Notes: generated by a model not told the origin, from the sequence alone. 44,092 nt of DNA from Verrucomicrobiota bacterium (GCA_019246215.1 JAFAQT010000031.1:1-44092); one strand, 5' to 3'. Positions 9,174-19,862 are shown, numbered from the stretch's first letter. Numbers and translations are program-made.

Positions 9174-10475
9174 ATGCGTATCAAGTTCCCCCACATCTTG
9201 CCACTCGCAGTTGCGCTCGCAGCCACAACGTCGGCGGGGTTCGCCACCGAGCTCGATCTCTGGTTTACACCGCTCTCAGCCGAAGGGCCAATGAAGGCTC
9301 CTTTGACCCAATGGTTGAAAGAACACCTGCCCAAGGATCTACCGGGGATAACCGTTGGAAACAACTTCGGACCTCCCGTGTATCAGGACGGGCAACAAAA
9401 GTTTGTCGTTCAAGGTCGCAAAGGCAAACCCGACGTGATTGAGTCCGTGCTCGAAGGGATGATCGCTTATCAGAGGGCCGGGTTGCTGGAGCCGCTGGAT
9501 GATCTGTTCGACAAATGGTCCGACAAAGACCAGTTCATTCCGAGTACAATCAAAGCTTTAACGCTGAACGGAAAATTGTTCGGCGTCCCATACAATACCA
9601 ATGTCCGCGTCCTGCTCTATCGGAAAGATCTCTTTCAGAAATATGGGCTCACGATTCCAAAAACGTGGGACGATTTCCTTCGGGACGCGGCAACAATTTC
9701 CTCCAAGGAGTCCGGCGTTGCTGGCGTAGGGCTAACGACAAAAAATGGAAGTGTCAGAACTTTCCAGGAATTCATCTCTTTCTTCTTTGAGGTGAACAAT
9801 GGCGAGAATCCCTACAAATACGATGAAGCGGGCAAAAAATGGGCAATGAACACCACCCCGGAAAAGCTGACTCAGGTCCTGAAGCTGTACAGCGATTTCT
9901 TTTTCGGAGCAAGCCCGTCGGCTGCCAATCAGAATACGCGTGGAAACGACTATCAAGCCACAGACACCGACTATGTCTCTGGTAAAAGCGCTATGGTACC
10001 AATGGGTCCGTGGATCTACAGCTACCGGACGAACGGTGAGGTCGCGAAAAAGATCCTCGAAGAAGAAACGGGTGTAGCTCCGCTGCCGCTGCCGCCCGAA
10101 GGTGTCCAGGCGACTTATTTGGAAGTTAAGCCGATCTCGATCAACGCATTCAGCAAGGATAAAAAGGATGACTGGGATCTCGTCAAGATTTTGACAAGCA
10201 AAGACTTCGTTGCGACGGCGAACCGGATTGAAGGGGTTAACCCGCCAAGAAAAGACGTCGCGCAACTGCCAGAATTCAAAAACGATTGGTGGGAACAGGC
10301 CTTCATCGCGCAGTTGCCAACTGGCGTGGCGCTGGCGCCGATCAACTGGGGACTTGTTATCAACGATATTACAGAGGCCCTGCAAAAGGCGATTTACAAG
10401 AACGCAACCCCGGAAGTAGCGGGCAAGGCGCTTTACAATACCCTCGAACAGCGGGCTAAGGACAATCAGCTCTAA
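9174..10475 (+). CDS. Sugar ABC transporter solute-binding protein (family 1)
   Basis: A 433-aa extracellular solute-binding protein of the maltose/multiple-sugar class. It starts with a Sec signal peptide (MRIKFPHILPLAVALAATTSAGFA, cleavage near residue 24-26) with no lipobox cysteine, so it should be periplasmic. KPDVIESVLEGM, the hinge-region PYNTNVRVLLYRKDLF and KSAMVPMGPWI are typical of this family. A strong GGAAGGAG site sets the start. It leads a plus-strand run with two inner-membrane permeases and a GH4 alpha-galactosidase, pointing to an alpha-galactoside (melibiose, raffinose or galactinol type) as cargo; that substrate is inferred only from context. No ATPase gene lies nearby. 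Confidence 0.9.
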   Translation: MRIKFPHILPLAVALAATTSAGFATELDLWFTPLSAEGPMKAPLTQWLKEHLPKDLPGITVGNNFGPPVYQDGQQKFVVQGRKGKPDVIESVLEGMIAYQRAGLLEPLDDLFDKWSDKDQFIPSTIKALTLNGKLFGVPYNTNVRVLLYRKDLFQKYGLTIPKTWDDFLRDAATISSKESGVAGVGLTTKNGSVRTFQEFISFFFEVNNGENPYKYDEAGKKWAMNTTPEKLTQVLKLYSDFFFGASPSAANQNTRGNDYQATDTDYVSGKSAMVPMGPWIYSYRTNGEVAKKILEEETGVAPLPLPPEGVQATYLEVKPISINAFSKDKKDDWDLVKILTSKDFVATANRIEGVNPPRKDVAQLPEFKNDWWEQAFIAQLPTGVALAPINWGLVINDITEALQKAIYKNATPEVAGKALYNTLEQRAKDNQL

Positions 10476-10490
10476 CTGATTCAGAAATTG

Positions 10491-10620
10491 TAGCCAGGCT
10501 CTCAGCTTGTACGAAGCCTCTTGCTCTATGCCGCGCGCGCGCGTTGTTCATGGGCGCAGATTTCGAATCATCTTAAAAGCTCCGCTCGAAGAGAAAATTG
10601 CAGGCTGGAGGCTTAGGCTA
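10491..10620. repeat. 130-bp inverted-repeat (MITE-like) element inside the sugar operon
   Basis: TAGCCAGGCTCTCAGCTTGTA at the left is the near reverse complement of TGCAGGCTGGAGGCTTAGGCTA at the right (10599-10620). The interior has a CGCGCGCGCG run and no ORF. It fills the gap between the binding-protein gene and the first permease gene, so it is transcribed if the four genes form one operon, and could fold into a long hairpin that lowers expression of the downstream genes relative to the binding protein. Confidence 0.55.
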
Positions 10621-10641
10621 CCTTGACTCCGAACTCCACGG

Positions 10642-11565
10642 ATGATCGCAGTGACTCCGCAGAGAAACAGTTCGCTCTCACTTTGGCAAAATCTCGGGCG
10701 GAGGAGCTTCGCTTACTGGCTCATTTTTCCGGTCTTGCTTCTCATCCTCGGGTTGAACCTTTACCCGACGATCCAGGGGATTCTAACTTCTTTTACTAAT
10801 CAGTCCCTCATCGATCCGAGCCATTCCGGATACATCGGGATCGACAATTATTTCAAACTCCTGCAGGACCCGGTCTTCCGGGTGTCGTTGGGCCATTCTT
10901 TGGAGCTCACTTTTGCTGCCGTTCTGCTCCAGGTGATACTCGGCCTCATAATGGCTCACCTCCTGATCCAGAAAGTGCCCGGCATCCACTTTTTTCGAAG
11001 CGTCGCAATGATCACCTGGGTGCTCCCAATCATCGCTTCGGTCGTCATGTTCCGGTTCATAACTCTACCAAATTACGGCCTGATTAACATCGTTTTGAAG
11101 GAGCTGGGCCTGGCACCGCTTGCCCGGAATTGGTTTGGCGACGAAAAGTACGCCTTTCTTCTTGTATTGATCATGCACCTGTGGCGAAATGTGCCATTTT
11201 ACGCAATCGCCTTCATGGCGGCCATGCAGGCGATTCCCGCGGACTTGTACGAAGCCGCACGGATCGACGGAGCAGGCGATTGGCGCCAATTCTGGTTCGT
11301 TACACTTCCTAATCTGAGATATATCATCCTAGTGATGGTCGTGCTGCATGTGACCTTCACCTTCAATAATTTCGACTTTGTTTTTCTCTCAACCGGGGGC
11401 GGTCCGGTAAACGCCACGGAAGTGTTGCCCACCTACATCTACAAGCAGGCTTGGAACGGATACGCCCTCGGATACGCCAGTGCAGGTGGCGTGATCATGC
11501 TCGTAATCCTCGTTGTCCTGGTACTGGTCTGCAACAAGTTCATTAAGGGCTTGTCAGAGCAATGA
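10642..11565 (+). CDS. Sugar ABC transporter permease (MalF-type)
   Basis: A 307-aa inner-membrane permease with about six transmembrane segments, the first near residues 25-48 (FAYWLIFPVLLLILGLNLYP). The cytoplasmic EAA loop, which docks the ATPase, is clear: YEAARIDGAGDWRQFWFVTLP. This is the MalF/UgpA-type partner of the carbohydrate uptake family CUT1. The start ATG has no strong Shine-Dalgarno sequence. Its 3' end overlaps the next permease by 4 nt, so the two are translationally coupled and should form the usual heterodimer. Confidence 0.92.
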   Translation: MIAVTPQRNSSLSLWQNLGRRSFAYWLIFPVLLLILGLNLYPTIQGILTSFTNQSLIDPSHSGYIGIDNYFKLLQDPVFRVSLGHSLELTFAAVLLQVILGLIMAHLLIQKVPGIHFFRSVAMITWVLPIIASVVMFRFITLPNYGLINIVLKELGLAPLARNWFGDEKYAFLLVLIMHLWRNVPFYAIAFMAAMQAIPADLYEAARIDGAGDWRQFWFVTLPNLRYIILVMVVLHVTFTFNNFDFVFLSTGGGPVNATEVLPTYIYKQAWNGYALGYASAGGVIMLVILVVLVLVCNKFIKGLSEQ

Positions 11566-12392
11566 AAGGAGCATTTCCAATCCGCCGACTCGTCACCTAC
11601 TTCGGGCTCTCAATTTTTTATGTGTTTCTGCTGCTACCGATTGCTTGGCTAGTCCTCTCCAGCTTCCGCAACAGTGATTCGGTTCAATCGGGTCGTTTGA
11701 TTCCCGCATCGTCGGAACTCACATTCCAGAATTACGTCGAAACCTTCCAGATCAGCAACTTTGTTACCTACCTGGTCAATTCCTTCGTCATCGCATTCAG
11801 TGTGATGTTACTGACCGTTTTCCTGGGCAGTCTCGGCGCCTACTCTTTGAGCCGGTTTGCCATGAAAGGCAAAAAGCTTTTTATGATGGCCGCTCTGCTG
11901 CCGCAATTTTTTCCCTACGTCCTGGTTCTGATCCCGTTCTATGTTCTAATGTCAAGCTTGAACCTCGTCGACACCCATGTTGGCCTAATCCTCACGCACA
12001 GTTCGCTTACGCTCCCGTTTGCGCTCTGGATGTTGACCGGCTACTTCAATGCTATTCCGGTGGAACTTGATCAAGCGGCACTGATCGACGGTTGCTCGCG
12101 TCTTGGTGTGCTGTTTCGCATCCTTTACCCGGTTGCGATTCCGGGGTTGGTGGTTGCCGGATTCTTTGCCTTTGTGGTTTCTTGGGGCGATTACCTGTTC
12201 GTTTCGATTTTGTCGCAGAGCAACCAGACTCAAACGCTGCCGATCGGTTTGCAAACGTTTATGAGCAGTTTGGAGGTCCGATGGGGATTGATAACCGCAG
12301 GAACAGTCCTTGCCATCATACCGACGGTGATTTTCTTTTCGATCGTGCAGCGCCGATTGGTCTCGGGTCTCACGGCGGGCGCGGTCAAATAA
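11562..12392 (+). CDS. Sugar ABC transporter permease (MalG-type)
   Basis: A 276-aa CUT1-family inner-membrane permease, the MalG/UgpE-type half. Start ATG overlaps the stop of the preceding permease (ATGA). Transmembrane segment 1 lies near residues 14-33; the EAA loop reads DQAALIDGCSRLGVLFRILYP. The C-terminus FSIVQRRLVSGLTAGAVK is typical of MalG homologues, whose tail contacts the ATPase dimer. The operon has no MsmK/UgpC-like ATPase, so a shared ATPase encoded elsewhere is expected, as is common for CUT1 systems. Confidence 0.93.
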   Translation: MKGAFPIRRLVTYFGLSIFYVFLLLPIAWLVLSSFRNSDSVQSGRLIPASSELTFQNYVETFQISNFVTYLVNSFVIAFSVMLLTVFLGSLGAYSLSRFAMKGKKLFMMAALLPQFFPYVLVLIPFYVLMSSLNLVDTHVGLILTHSSLTLPFALWMLTGYFNAIPVELDQAALIDGCSRLGVLFRILYPVAIPGLVVAGFFAFVVSWGDYLFVSILSQSNQTQTLPIGLQTFMSSLEVRWGLITAGTVLAIIPTVIFFSIVQRRLVSGLTAGAVK

Positions 12393-12485
12393 GAGCCAGA
12401 GGATTTTTATTTAAAGACAAAAATAATCGCGAGGATGTCGGATTGACTTGAAGCAGAGTTCCCCGACTTTCCGAGGAGAACAGCG

Positions 12486-13808
12486 ATGCCAAAGATTGCC
12501 ATCATCGGTTCTGGAAGCCTGGTCTTCACCCGAAACCTTTGCAGCGATATGCTGCTGGCGCCTTGTCTGCGGCGATGCACGATCAGCCTGATGGATGTCG
12601 ATTCGCAACGCCTTGAACAAAGCCGCCAAATCGTCCAATGCATTGCAGAGCGACGAAAGTTACCCGCTAAGATTGAGGCGACAACAGACCGCAAGGACGC
12701 TATCCGAGATGCCGATTACGTCATCACCACTTTTCAACAAGGCGGCCTGGAGGCATACAAAACGGATATCGAGATTCCTCAGAGGTACGGCGTGGAACAG
12801 TGCGTAGGCGATACGCTCGGTCCGGGTGGAGTATTTCGAGCGCTCCGCACAATTCCCGTTTTGGTCGACCTTTGTCTGGAACTTGACGACTTTGCGCCGG
12901 ACGCCCTCTTATTAAATTATGTAAACCCGATGGCGGCAAATTGCTGGGCGATCGATGTCGCCACCGGTCGCCCCCAGGTTGGCCTTTGCCACAGTGTTCA
13001 GGGAACCGGCGAGATGCTCGCAAACTGGATCAATGTCCCCTATAACGAGATCACGTTTTTCTGCGCCGGGATTAATCACCAATCGTTCTTCCTCGAGTTC
13101 CGACGGGGAAAAACAGATCTCTATCCCATGATCTGGGAAGCGGCCGAGCGGCCGGAGAATTACGCAAAAGAACCGGTCCGCATCGATCTCATGAAATACC
13201 TCGGGTTTTTTGTCACCGAGTCCAGTGGTCACGCCAGCGAGTATGTTCCGTACTTCCGGAAGAGCGCAGCGATGGTGAAGGATGAACTAGTCCCGAAATT
13301 CAGCGACGAAATCAACGCCTGGTTTGACTATGGGCGAACAGGCGGATATCTGCGGCACTGCCTGGATCGGCTGCAGAAATTCCAGCGGGAATTCGAAGAA
13401 ATTTTGGCGCAGGGTCCTGCGACAACCCGTAGCCACGAGTACGGCTCCTTCATTATTGAGGCTATGGAATCGCACTCGCCGATCTGTATTAACGGCAACA
13501 TTCCAAATACGGGGCTGATCGATAATTTGCCCGAAGATTGCTGCGTCGAGGTTCCCTGCCTAGTGGACGGGAATGGCGTGCAGCCCACAAAAGTAGGTTC
13601 TCTGCCACCCCAACTGGCTGCTCTTAACCGGACTAACATTAACGTTCAGGAATTGATCGTCGAAGCGGCCCTGAACGGGAGGACTGAATCAATCTATCAC
13701 GCCCTAATGCTGGATCCGCTCACGGCGGCGGTTTGCACCTTGCCCCAGATTCGAAGCATGGTGGACGAAATGCTGGAAGCGCAAAGACAATGGCTCCCAC
13801 AATTCTAA
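12486..13808 (+). CDS. melA: GH4 alpha-galactosidase (NAD+/Mn2+-dependent)
   Basis: A 440-aa glycoside hydrolase family 4 enzyme, which cleaves by a redox-elimination route needing NAD+ and Mn2+. The N-terminus is a Rossmann motif (IAIIGSGS). The metal/substrate motif is CHSV at residues 168-171 followed by QGT; in GH4 the CHSV variant marks alpha-galactosidases, while CHEV, CHGF, CNVP and CDMP mark other specificities. GINH at 195-198 supplies the second metal histidine. DTLGPGGVFRALRT is also MelA-like. GAGGAG-type Shine-Dalgarno at about 12473-12479 sets the start. With no PTS or 6-phospho signature and an ABC importer upstream, it probably hydrolyses non-phosphorylated alpha-galactosides in the cytoplasm. 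Confidence 0.88.
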   Translation: MPKIAIIGSGSLVFTRNLCSDMLLAPCLRRCTISLMDVDSQRLEQSRQIVQCIAERRKLPAKIEATTDRKDAIRDADYVITTFQQGGLEAYKTDIEIPQRYGVEQCVGDTLGPGGVFRALRTIPVLVDLCLELDDFAPDALLLNYVNPMAANCWAIDVATGRPQVGLCHSVQGTGEMLANWINVPYNEITFFCAGINHQSFFLEFRRGKTDLYPMIWEAAERPENYAKEPVRIDLMKYLGFFVTESSGHASEYVPYFRKSAAMVKDELVPKFSDEINAWFDYGRTGGYLRHCLDRLQKFQREFEEILAQGPATTRSHEYGSFIIEAMESHSPICINGNIPNTGLIDNLPEDCCVEVPCLVDGNGVQPTKVGSLPPQLAALNRTNINVQELIVEAALNGRTESIYHALMLDPLTAAVCTLPQIRSMVDEMLEAQRQWLPQF

Positions 13809-13810
13809 AG

Positions 13811-13991
13811 AAAGTTGCCAGTAAGTTGTCGGTTATCAGTGAATTGAGCATCACGGGCATTGCTGGCTTATCGTCGGCAAAAATAATGACCAGAACTTCG
13901 TCAAATTGAACGTTTCGAATCCACGGCCTCGCCTCCAATTCCGTTCAGAACACTGACAACTGAAAAAACTGGCACTGGCACCGGCAACTTT
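13811..13991. repeat. Inverted-repeat element, copy 1 of a GTTGCCAGT family
   Basis: Left arm AAAGTTGCCAGTAAGTTG and TTATCAGTG pair with a right arm CACTGACAACTG and ACTGGCACTGGCACCGGCAAC. The element fills the gap between two convergent genes, melA (ends 13808) and argB (ends 13991), and its right tip runs into the argB stop codon. Related arms occur at 31815-31965 and 33151-33345. The interior shows no ORF. Confidence 0.65.
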
Positions 13992-14866
13992 CAGGGAACT
14001 ATCTCCGTGCCGATGCCGCCGGCTGTGAAAACTTCGAGCAGCAGCGCGTGTGGTATCCGCCCGTCGATCAGGTGAACTTTCCCAACGCCTTCATTAAGGG
14101 CCTCGATTGCCGAAAGGACCTTTGGAATCATGCCTCCTTCGATGGTGTCATGTTCGATGAGACGCGCCGCATTCTCTCGACTGACCGTCGGAATGAGCGA
14201 ATTCGGATCTTTTACGTTGCGCATGACCCCCATCACGTCACTGACATAGATCATTTTGGCGGCCTTCAGAGCGCCTGCCATCGCGCCCGCTGCTACATCG
14301 GCATTAACATTGAGAATGACTCCTTCCTCGGTTTGCGCGATCGGCGAGATGACCGGCACCACTTCCCGATCGATTGCTTCCGTCACCCCGCTGAGCTCGA
14401 GTGAGGTGACCTCCCCCACAAACCCGATATCCACCAGATTCTTACCATCGATCTGAGGAACCAACCGCTTAGCTTTAAATACATCCCGACCGGAAAAGCC
14501 CTCCGCGCGTCCACCAAATTGCTGCATCGTCTCTACGATGCGAGGGCGGATCACGGTGTCCAGAACCTCCTCCACAATTTTGATGGCAAACTCGTCGGTG
14601 ACGCGGAGTCCATTGACAAAACGCGGCGTCAATCCAGCCTCGCGCATCCGCTGGGTGATTGATTTCCCGCCGCCGTGAACAAGCACGGGATTGATGCCTA
14701 CGGCTTCAAGAAAAACGACGTCACGAAGCAACCGTTCGATCAGGTGATCATCCTCCATGGCACTGCCCCCATACTTGATCACGAAAGTTTGACCGCGGAA
14801 CTTTTGGATGAAAGGAAGCGCCTCTAGAAGGGCCTCTGCCTTTCCGACTCCCGATTGATTCTGCAT
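13991..14866 (-). CDS. argB: Acetylglutamate kinase
   Basis: Phosphorylates N-acetylglutamate in arginine synthesis (291 aa, amino-acid kinase fold). Seen: VIKYGGSAM (phosphate-binding lysine), LVHGGGKSITQRM, NVNADVAAGAMAGALKA and KMIYVSDVMGV. The N-terminal helix before KYGG (KAEALLEALPFIQKF) and the C-terminal TAGGIGTEI fit the arginine-inhibited hexameric type, which is expected when ArgJ recycles acetyl groups and makes this kinase the feedback point. It lies 23 nt after argJ on the same strand. Its 3' end abuts the inverted-repeat element that separates it from the sugar genes. Confidence 0.96.
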   Translation of the reverse strand: MQNQSGVGKAEALLEALPFIQKFRGQTFVIKYGGSAMEDDHLIERLLRDVVFLEAVGINPVLVHGGGKSITQRMREAGLTPRFVNGLRVTDEFAIKIVEEVLDTVIRPRIVETMQQFGGRAEGFSGRDVFKAKRLVPQIDGKNLVDIGFVGEVTSLELSGVTEAIDREVVPVISPIAQTEEGVILNVNADVAAGAMAGALKAAKMIYVSDVMGVMRNVKDPNSLIPTVSRENAARLIEHDTIEGGMIPKVLSAIEALNEGVGKVHLIDGRIPHALLLEVFTAGGIGTEIVP

Positions 14867-14889
14867 TCCTGTTTCTCCCTCTGCTCGAG

Positions 14890-16104
14890 TTACTCGCCCA
14901 TGTTAAACTTCACGTACTCGGGCGTTAAGTCGGTCGTAAAGACCTTGTATTCGGCCGAGCCCAAGTGGAGGTTGATGGTAACTGTAAACTTTCTGTTTCC
15001 GAGAACTTCTTTGAGCGTTTCCTCCGGAGTTCCGCTTGCCATCCCGTGCTGGGCGGCAACGGCCCCGTTGAAAAATATATCGATCATCTCTTCCCGGACT
15101 TTCGCCGAAGAATAGCCGACTGCATCCATGACTCGGCCCCAGTTTGGGTCTTCACCGTACCAAGCGCATTTCACCAGCGCGGAATTGGCGACCGCCTCGG
15201 CGGCCTTTCTTGCGTCCTGATAGGTTGCTGCGCCCTTCACATGAACCTCGACAAACTTTGTTACGCCTTCTCCATCTTCAATGATCATCCGGGCCAATTG
15301 GCGCGTCACAAAATTGAGGCCGTCAGTGAACCGCCCGTATTCTTCGTTATCCTGCTCGATGGGTGCAACGCCCGCCTGCCCATTCGCAAGGCAGATAGCG
15401 GTGTCGTTGGTGCTCATATCGCCATCGATCGTAATGCAGTTGAATGATTGCTCCACGCTGTCGGAGGTTACCTTTTGCAAGTCTCTCTTCGAAATCGAGG
15501 CGTCGGTGGTAATCAAGCAAAGCATTGTCGCCATGTTAGGGTTGATCATTCCGGCCCCTTTCGCTATTCCCCCAATCCGAACACACCTACCGCGCAGCGG
15601 CAGTTCTACGGCGATTTCTTTGTGGAAGGTGTCCGAGGTCATGATTGCTTTTGCCGCATCCTCACTTCCATTCGCACTCAATCCTGCTACCAACTCCGGC
15701 ATGGCCGCCTCGATTTTTTCAATTGGCAAATCGCGTCCAATCCGGCCAGTCGAACAAACCAGGACTTGTCGCTCTTTAAGACCCAATTGCCGCGCGACAG
15801 CCTGTGCCATCTTCTTTGCATTTTGGATACCGGTTGAGCCGGTGCAGGCGTTCGCATTTCCGCTGTTTGCGATAATCGCGCGTGTATCGGCGGCTCGCAA
15901 ATGCGCCGCCGAAACACGCACGGGCGCCGCTTTGATCTTATTCGACGTGAATGTGGCCGCCGCCACTGCCGGGTGATCGGAAATAATCAAACCAAGGTCG
16001 GATTTCTCAGAAGTCCGCTCCTCGATGCCGCATCGAACCGCCGCCGCACGGAAGCCTCTTGGCGCTGTAACACCTCCACCGATTTTAAAATATGTCGATT
16101 CCAT
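14890..16104 (-). CDS. argJ: Bifunctional ornithine acetyltransferase/N-acetylglutamate synthase
   Basis: ArgJ moves the acetyl group from N-acetylornithine to glutamate and, in bifunctional forms, also makes N-acetylglutamate from acetyl-CoA. The start chosen is ATG (MESTYFKIGGGVTAP), 404 aa; the track used a GTG six codons upstream. The self-cleavage site is intact in KGAGMINPNMATML: the nucleophilic threonine is about residue 193 after Ala, giving alpha and beta chains. TSNKIKAAPV and NSGNANACTG are also conserved. It sits 57 nt after argC and 23 nt before argB. Presence of ArgJ indicates the cyclic acetyl route. Confidence 0.95.
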   Translation of the reverse strand: MESTYFKIGGGVTAPRGFRAAAVRCGIEERTSEKSDLGLIISDHPAVAAATFTSNKIKAAPVRVSAAHLRAADTRAIIANSGNANACTGSTGIQNAKKMAQAVARQLGLKERQVLVCSTGRIGRDLPIEKIEAAMPELVAGLSANGSEDAAKAIMTSDTFHKEIAVELPLRGRCVRIGGIAKGAGMINPNMATMLCLITTDASISKRDLQKVTSDSVEQSFNCITIDGDMSTNDTAICLANGQAGVAPIEQDNEEYGRFTDGLNFVTRQLARMIIEDGEGVTKFVEVHVKGAATYQDARKAAEAVANSALVKCAWYGEDPNWGRVMDAVGYSSAKVREEMIDIFFNGAVAAQHGMASGTPEETLKEVLGNRKFTVTINLHLGSAEYKVFTTDLTPEYVKFNMGE

Positions 16105-16161
16105 GGTTGAAAGGCGGTTCACCGTGATACAATAGGACGAGACTTCTGCCGAGAAATTTCG

Positions 16162-17205
16162 CTATGTTCCAAGTCCCAACGCTTCGTTCCAGCCATTCAT
16201 GATATTGAAACACTGGATCGCCTGCCCGGCGGCTCCCTTGACAAGATTATCTTCTGCGGACATCAAAATGATTCGCCCTGTCCGCGGATCAACCCGCCAG
16301 GCAATTTCCAGACGATTGGTGCCAACCACGTTTTTGAGGTCCGGATATCGAGTTAACCCCAGCAATCGGACAAACGATTCAGAGCCGTAGGCAGTCTCGT
16401 AGACTTCTTCCAGAGATTTGGGGCTCACCCCGGTGACCGACTCTGCATGAGTCGTCGTTATGATTCCACGGCTCAGCGGGATCAAGTGTGGTGCGAATTG
16501 AATGATCACCGGCTCTTTGGCAACGCTCGAGAGTTCCTGCTCGACTTCCGATAAGTGCCGGTGCAAAGGCAGCCCGTAGGGTCGGGCGCTCTCGTTGCAC
16601 TCGACAAAAAGCAAATCCATTTCCGCTTTGCGCCCAGCACCGCTGACGCCGCTCAAGCTGTTTACAACAATACTTGTCAGGCGAATCATCTTTGCGCGAA
16701 CGACTGGCAACAACGGCACCAGAATACTCGTTGGATAACAACCGGGACATGCGATCAATTGGGCGTTTCGAATCTGATCCCGGTAAGCCTCGGGGAGCCC
16801 GTAAACAGAATTCTTCAACAGGCCGGGCACCGGATGCTCTTGATGGTAAAAATACTTGTAGACGTCCGGGTCCTTTACCCGGAAATCTGCACTGAGATCG
16901 ATAACCCTGATCCCCAGTTCCAACAAAGGCACGGCGAACTCGCATGCGACGCCATGCGGTAGCGCCAGAAAGGCGAACTCGATTCCGAGAGACCTCATCA
17001 ATGTCAGGTCAGGGTAGGAGAATTCGAAATTTATCAATGACGAGCGAGGGCCGATCCAACCAAAAACGTCGGACGCTTTTTTGCGCGCGTGCTGGCGCGA
17101 AATGAGGCAACCGAGTTCGACCAAGGGATGTTCGGATAAGCGCTTCACCAATTCCTCGCCCGAATAACCGCTTGCTCCAAAAATCGCTACTTTGGCCTTC
17201 TTCAT
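16162..17205 (-). CDS. argC: N-acetyl-gamma-glutamyl-phosphate reductase
   Basis: Reduces N-acetylglutamyl phosphate to the semialdehyde with NADPH. The start MKKAKVAIFGASGYSGEEL is 25 codons inside the track ORF, giving 347 aa; the Rossmann GASGYSG falls at the right distance from it. The catalytic cysteine is in ACPGCYPTS (about residue 156), and the later HLIPLSRGI and HRHLSE segments match ArgC. It is the first gene of the arg run, with its start 154 nt from that of divergent thrS, so that gap must hold both promoters. I see no obvious ARG box. Confidence 0.95.
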   Translation of the reverse strand: MKKAKVAIFGASGYSGEELVKRLSEHPLVELGCLISRQHARKKASDVFGWIGPRSSLINFEFSYPDLTLMRSLGIEFAFLALPHGVACEFAVPLLELGIRVIDLSADFRVKDPDVYKYFYHQEHPVPGLLKNSVYGLPEAYRDQIRNAQLIACPGCYPTSILVPLLPVVRAKMIRLTSIVVNSLSGVSGAGRKAEMDLLFVECNESARPYGLPLHRHLSEVEQELSSVAKEPVIIQFAPHLIPLSRGIITTTHAESVTGVSPKSLEEVYETAYGSESFVRLLGLTRYPDLKNVVGTNRLEIAWRVDPRTGRIILMSAEDNLVKGAAGQAIQCFNIMNGWNEALGLGT

Positions 17206-17359
17206 GATGGTGTTCGTGTCGTGCACCAGGGACCCGGTCAGTATAGCTTTTGGCGGGCTGGTAGAAAAACCAAAACTCAAAACTCAATTTTCAGAAATTC
17301 TCAGTTTTTCCCTCTGGTCAGCTCCTTTCGGCACGTGTATTTTCCCACCCCTTCAAACC

Positions 17360-19237
<1,878 letters not shown>

Positions 19238-19266
19238 GTGCACGGCGGGCACCCCGGATGCACTCT

Positions 19267-19283
19267 GAGGAGATAGGTTTATT
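19267..19283 (+). promoter_or_regulatory. infC: infC ribosome-binding site and ATT start codon
   Basis: GAGGAGAT at 19267-19274 lies 6-8 nt before ATT at 19281-19283. No ATG, GTG or TTG lies in frame between the upstream stop TGA (19266-19268) and the start of IF3 homology. Translation from ATT gives a normal IF3 N-terminus (QQQQIRVNGRIRAREVRVI). E. coli infC also uses AUU, the basis of its autoregulation by IF3. Confidence 0.7.
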
Positions 19284-19862
19284 CAGCAACAGCAGATTCG
19301 AGTCAATGGTCGAATTCGCGCACGCGAAGTGCGGGTTATTCTGGGAACAACCAACGAACAGTTGGGGATAATGAAATTGCAGGATGCCCTGCGAAGAGCC
19401 CAGTCCATTGGGCTTGATTTGGTCGAGGTTGCTCCGACTGCAAGTCCCCCAGTTTGCAAGATCGTCGATTTTGGAAAATACAGGTACGATCTGTCCAAAC
19501 AGGAGAAGGATCGCAGGTCAACCGCCTCAAAGCTTAAAGAGATCAAGTTCCGGGTTAATATCGATCCGCACGATTACGGCATAAAGGTTCGACACGCGGA
19601 ACAATTCCTCGATAGGGGCAACAAAGTGAAGTTCCAGCTCCAGTTTCGCGGCCGCGAAATGAGCCACAAGGAATTAGGCGACCTTCTAATGCGACGTTTG
19701 AAAGATGACCTCTCAACAATGGGACAGGTGGAGATGGAACCCAAGTTGATGGGAAAGAGCATCAATATGACAATGTCCCCTCTTCCTGTGGCAAAGCGGA
19801 AACGAAAATTCACCGTCGAGGACGAAGAGCTCCTCCCAGACCCGTCCGATACGGAAATATAA
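19281..19862 (+). CDS. infC: Translation initiation factor IF-3
   Basis: IF3 binds the 30S subunit and checks the start codon. From ATT 19281 the protein is 193 aa: N-domain with RVNGRIRAREVRVI, EQLGIMKLQDAL, DLVEVAPTASPPVCKI and DFGKYRYD, a linker, and a C-domain with KEIKFRVNIDPHDY, HAEQFLDRGNKVK and FRGREMSH. The track start (GTG 19329) would cut off the conserved first strand. A short basic-then-acidic tail ends the protein. It follows thrS by 43 nt, the classic thrS-infC order, but rpmI-rplT, which normally come next, are on the opposite strand near 27.4-28.1 kb. Confidence 0.95.
   Translation: MQQQQIRVNGRIRAREVRVILGTTNEQLGIMKLQDALRRAQSIGLDLVEVAPTASPPVCKIVDFGKYRYDLSKQEKDRRSTASKLKEIKFRVNIDPHDYGIKVRHAEQFLDRGNKVKFQLQFRGREMSHKELGDLLMRRLKDDLSTMGQVEMEPKLMGKSINMTMSPLPVAKRKRKFTVEDEELLPDPSDTEI

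Noticed and set aside
9732-10385. 217-aa minus-strand ORF opposite the solute-binding protein
   Set aside because: Shadow of a clear family gene; the translation has no domain pattern.
12486-13808. 6-phospho-glucosidase annotation for the GH4 gene
   Set aside because: The metal motif is CHSV, not CNVP or CDMP, and the neighbours are an ABC importer, not a PTS.
17206-17359. T-box riboswitch upstream of thrS
   Set aside because: The 154-nt gap has no AGGGTGG-type T-box core and is too short for a full leader.
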